This document shows positions 4,909-5,126 of a DNA stretch of 5,126 bases, in pieces; within the stretch, counting starts at the first letter, position 1; each line of letters starts with the position of its first letter. Location: positions 1 through 5,126 of the forward strand of contig LSIG01000068.1 of NCBI GenBank assembly GCA_001556125.1, given 5' to 3'. The stretch is from Rhizobiales bacterium CCH10-E5 (GTDB lineage Bacteria; Pseudomonadota; Alphaproteobacteria; Rhizobiales; Beijerinckiaceae). Under the pieces are notes generated by a model. The model was not told the origin of the DNA. It saw only the letters and a program-made list of their open reading frames with translations, and searched no databases. The translations under genes and the position numbers were made by a program.

Positions 4909-5126
4909 TCAGGCGGTTGCGGGTTGATGCGTCGCAGTGGCCTTTTGCAAAAGGCCACTGCGACGCTTTTCGCGGAGCCGATAGCTGTCTCCGCGGATGG
5001 TGATGACGTGGCTGTGGTGGAGCAGCCGATCGAGGATGGCAGTCGCGACGACGGGATCGCCGAAGACCGAGCCCCATTCTCCGACGGCCCGGTTGGAGGT
5101 CACGAGCATGGCGCCGCGCTCGTAGC
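4909..5126 (-). CDS. istB: IS21-family ATP-binding helper protein IstB, C-terminal part
   Basis: IstB is the AAA+ ATPase that assists the IstA transposase in target selection and strand transfer. Only the last 72 codons are visible; the start and the Walker motifs are beyond the right edge. The sequence contains the diagnostic YERGAMLVTSNRAVGEWG segment, including the sensor-like TSNR, followed by VFGDPVVATAILDRLLHHSH and VITIRGDSYRLREKRRSGLL. The end is a TGA at 4909-4911. The last residues before the stop (KATATHQPATA) are encoded partly within a perfect 38-bp palindrome. The visible frame is intact. istA would be upstream, further right. Confidence 0.94.
   Translation of the reverse strand, partial: YERGAMLVTSNRAVGEWGSVFGDPVVATAILDRLLHHSHVITIRGDSYRLREKRRSGLLQKATATHQPATA
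4929..4966. repeat. Perfect 38-bp palindrome inside the 3' end of istB
   Basis: The left arm GCGTCGCAGTGGCCTTTTG (4929-4947) is the exact reverse complement of the right arm at 4948-4966, with no spacer. It encodes the end of IstB (around RRSGLLQKATATH). In RNA from either strand it could fold into a 15-19 bp hairpin closed by a few bases around the TGCA centre. The plus-strand copy is followed by only four T residues and the minus-strand copy by none, so it is at best a weak rho-independent terminator. Confidence 0.9.

Larger units (their letters stand above)
4844..5126 (-). mobile_element. IS21-family insertion sequence, istB-side end
   Basis: The element is identified by the IstB C-terminus on the minus strand and by the terminal pattern. 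The outer tip is placed at TGTCCAGCGACATTCGG (4844-4860), since IS21-family ends commonly begin with TGT/TG. Behind it come two copies of GAACTGACCCC, a repeated internal end motif typical of this family. The element interrupts the OLD-type ATPase gene after about codon 70. The other end, and the target duplication of a few bases expected for the family, lie outside the window. The exact tip is inferred. Confidence 0.82.

Noticed and set aside
4431..4958. Minus-strand open frame of 175 codons across the ATPase fragment and IS end
   Set aside because: It crosses an IS boundary and runs antisense to two plus-strand genes. It also overlaps the true IstB end in a different frame.
4929..4970. Intrinsic terminator at the istB palindrome
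   Set aside because: Only four T residues follow on the plus strand and none on the minus strand. On the minus strand the hairpin precedes the stop codon, so a terminator there would truncate the istB message. It is kept as a repeat only.

Overview
The window looks like a piece of a mobile or defence-type island from a high-GC proteobacterium, most likely an alphaproteobacterium. The reasons are GC-rich third codon positions in most genes, the styles of IS256-family and IS21-family elements present, and tightly overlapping start/stop junctions. The taxonomic assignment is inference. No rRNA, tRNA or CRISPR array is visible.

Layout. Positions 1 to about 800 hold one end of an IS256 (Mutator-type) insertion sequence. 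Its transposase reads leftward and runs off the window. From about 803 to 1031 there is a non-coding stretch that ends in an imperfect 37-bp palindrome abutting the first accessory start codon. A three-gene rightward operon follows: a 187-residue protein with a STAS-like domain and a C-terminal winged helix (1032-1595), an unrecognised 116-residue protein (1595-1945), and a 423-residue protein with eight clustered cysteines (1942-3213). All junctions overlap by 1 or 4 bases. A GHKL (histidine-kinase-like) ATPase lies convergently (3064-3981, minus) and overlaps the end of the operon by 150 bp. A 114-bp intergenic region separates it from a divergent, more AT-rich gene for a small putative zinc-binding protein (4096-4569). 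Next comes the start of an OLD/RecF-type AAA ATPase (from 4633). It is cut after about 70 codons by the end of an IS21-family element whose istB gene reads leftward into the window (4909-5126).

How the genes may work together. A GHKL ATPase next to a STAS-like protein recalls the SpoIIAB/SpoIIAA type of partner switching, where the ATPase phosphorylates or sequesters the STAS partner. Here the STAS-like domain is fused to a winged helix, so the output could be direct DNA binding, possibly at the palindrome in front of its own gene. The cysteine-cluster protein and the 116-residue protein are translationally coupled to it and are candidate effectors. I cannot name this four-gene module from memory. 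It is the best candidate for an undescribed system in the window, but any function (defence, stress switch, mobile-element control) is inference. The neighbouring broken OLD-type ATPase fits a defence-island setting.
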